Positions 63,463-64,000 of a DNA stretch of 64,000 bases are shown one piece after another (position 1 is the first letter of the stretch; every line of letters starts with the position of its first letter). Made by a program: the position numbers and the translations under genes. The stretch covers positions 1,302,001 through 1,366,000 of the forward strand of contig NZ_CP048115.1 in assembly GCF_010093045.1 (NCBI RefSeq). Reading direction: 5' to 3'. The notes below the pieces were generated by a model. The model did not search any database. It was not told the origin of the DNA and saw nothing but the letters and a program-made list of their open reading frames with translations. The DNA comes from Mucilaginibacter sp. 14171R-50. GTDB lineage: Bacteria; Bacteroidota; Bacteroidia; Sphingobacteriales; Sphingobacteriaceae.

Positions 63463-64000
63463 TTAACCCTTTGTCTCTAAAACCATCCGTCTGTGGGTTT
63501 TATGGTGCACGGCATTACGCGCTTTGCTTGTTTTAGATCTTGATTTTTTGCGCTTCCCTAACCAGATGATAAACCCGGTTACGGGCAGGCTGGCGCAGAT
63601 AAGGCTTGCTAAAAACGCGATGATCTTGGTGGTTAAACCGCCTATCTGGCCCACATGGATATCATAATTCATTTCGTTCAGTTTCAGGCCGGGGCTTTTT
63701 TTATTGTAGACATATGTTTTTAGCAATTTGCCGTTGTACTTATCAAACTCATAACCACTGGCATATGCGTAATGCATTGATTTAGGATAAGCGCCAACAC
63801 CAATAGCTCCTGCAACTGCCGGGTCGTTGTGGATTAAAAACATTTCGGCTTTAGGCGATTGCTGCCTGGCATGTGCAAATGCCATATCAACTACAGGTTG
63901 TTTGGCAACCCCGGCTTTCTTAAGCGAATCTGACTTAGGCTCCGTTACTTCATCTTCATATCTGATATTCCTGCCAATGTTTGCCGTGTTATATATGGCT
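63463..64000 (-). CDS. PepSY-associated membrane protein, 5'-truncated by window end
   Basis: C-terminal 179 residues of a larger protein; the reading frame stays open through 64000. The visible part includes a periplasmic PepSY-type region (AIGVGAYPKSMHYAYASGYEFDKYNGKLLKTY), the DIHVGQIGG motif and a terminal membrane helix (about LASLICASLPVTGFIIWLG) with a very basic tail. Family members sit beside iron or siderophore uptake systems as reductase-like proteins. Apparent internal ATG starts are unlikely to be the true start. Converges on the reductase gene. Confidence 0.82.
   Translation of the reverse strand, partial: AIYNTANIGRNIRYEDEVTEPKSDSLKKAGVAKQPVVDMAFAHARQQSPKAEMFLIHNDPAVAGAIGVGAYPKSMHYAYASGYEFDKYNGKLLKTYVYNKKSPGLKLNEMNYDIHVGQIGGLTTKIIAFLASLICASLPVTGFIIWLGKRKKSRSKTSKARNAVHHKTHRRMVLETKG

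Overview
The window is chromosomal DNA of a Bacteroidota bacterium, most likely a member of the Sphingobacteriaceae close to Mucilaginibacter or Pedobacter (an inference from gene content; no 16S is present). Supporting signs are Bacteroidota-type -7 boxes (TAnnTTTG) close to start codons, scarcity of Shine-Dalgarno sequences, families such as DUF4159, DUF4476, DUF3347, HYC_CC_PP and YfiT-type thiol transferase, and intergenic repeats of a kind seen in this family. No rRNA, complete tRNA, CRISPR array or intact insertion sequence was seen.

Layout. 0-6 kb: nuoN (complex I), a DedA protein, inorganic pyrophosphatase, a CNNM/CBS transporter, rsmE, a DUF4159 protein and a biotin carrier protein. 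6-8.7 kb (minus): a NUDIX hydrolase and a TPM-TPM-LemA envelope group. 8.9-11.2 kb: a secreted GH92 mannosidase. 11.2-18.3 kb: small unknown membrane proteins, two ECF sigma factors (one with a small membrane partner), a COG2509 flavoprotein, a DinB protein, a CoA-binding protein and an NlpC/P60 lipoprotein. 18.5-21.1 kb is an AT-rich accessory island: a nuclease-like plus Schlafen-group-3 (DUF2075) helicase protein, translationally coupled to a small XRE protein whose upstream DNA carries a near-textbook C-box of restriction-modification controller proteins, plus a divergent 97-aa orphan. 21.6-22.7 kb and 25.7-26.3 kb are non-coding repeat tracts flanking an amidase, a small lipoprotein and glnS.

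26.3-33.7 kb: a stand-alone B12-binding subunit with an enoyl-CoA hydratase, an OmpA-like barrel, a sigma54-type response regulator followed by a 68-aa H-box mini-protein, an AI-2E family exporter, a YtxH/holin-like envelope set, trmB and an alkyltransferase-like protein lacking the catalytic Cys. 33.7-39.3 kb: two VOC proteins, an AhpD-like protein, an S23 four-helix protein, tag and polA. 39.4-43.4 kb: an S41 peptidase and the glgA-glgC glycogen operon. 43.5-46 kb (minus): an MBL hydrolase, YbaB and a serine hydrolase. 46-49.5 kb: three paralogous TPR proteins and a small membrane protein. 49.6-52.5 kb: fumC, a lipoprotein and an S1/P1 nuclease. 52.5-56.7 kb: an apparent copper-handling envelope cluster (DUF3347, HYC_CC_PP, HMA, two outer-membrane barrels). 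56.8-64 kb: a flavoprotein, the YfiT protein, a CsaA-like/SdpI/deaminase operon, sodB, a quinone-reductase-like dehydrogenase, a PaaE-like reductase and a truncated PepSY protein.

The features most worth following up are the C-box-controlled DUF2075 locus, a four-copy repeat whose hairpin changes in sequence while its loop stays complementary to a downstream tail (a possible pseudoknot), and the H-box mini-protein next to the sigma54 response regulator.
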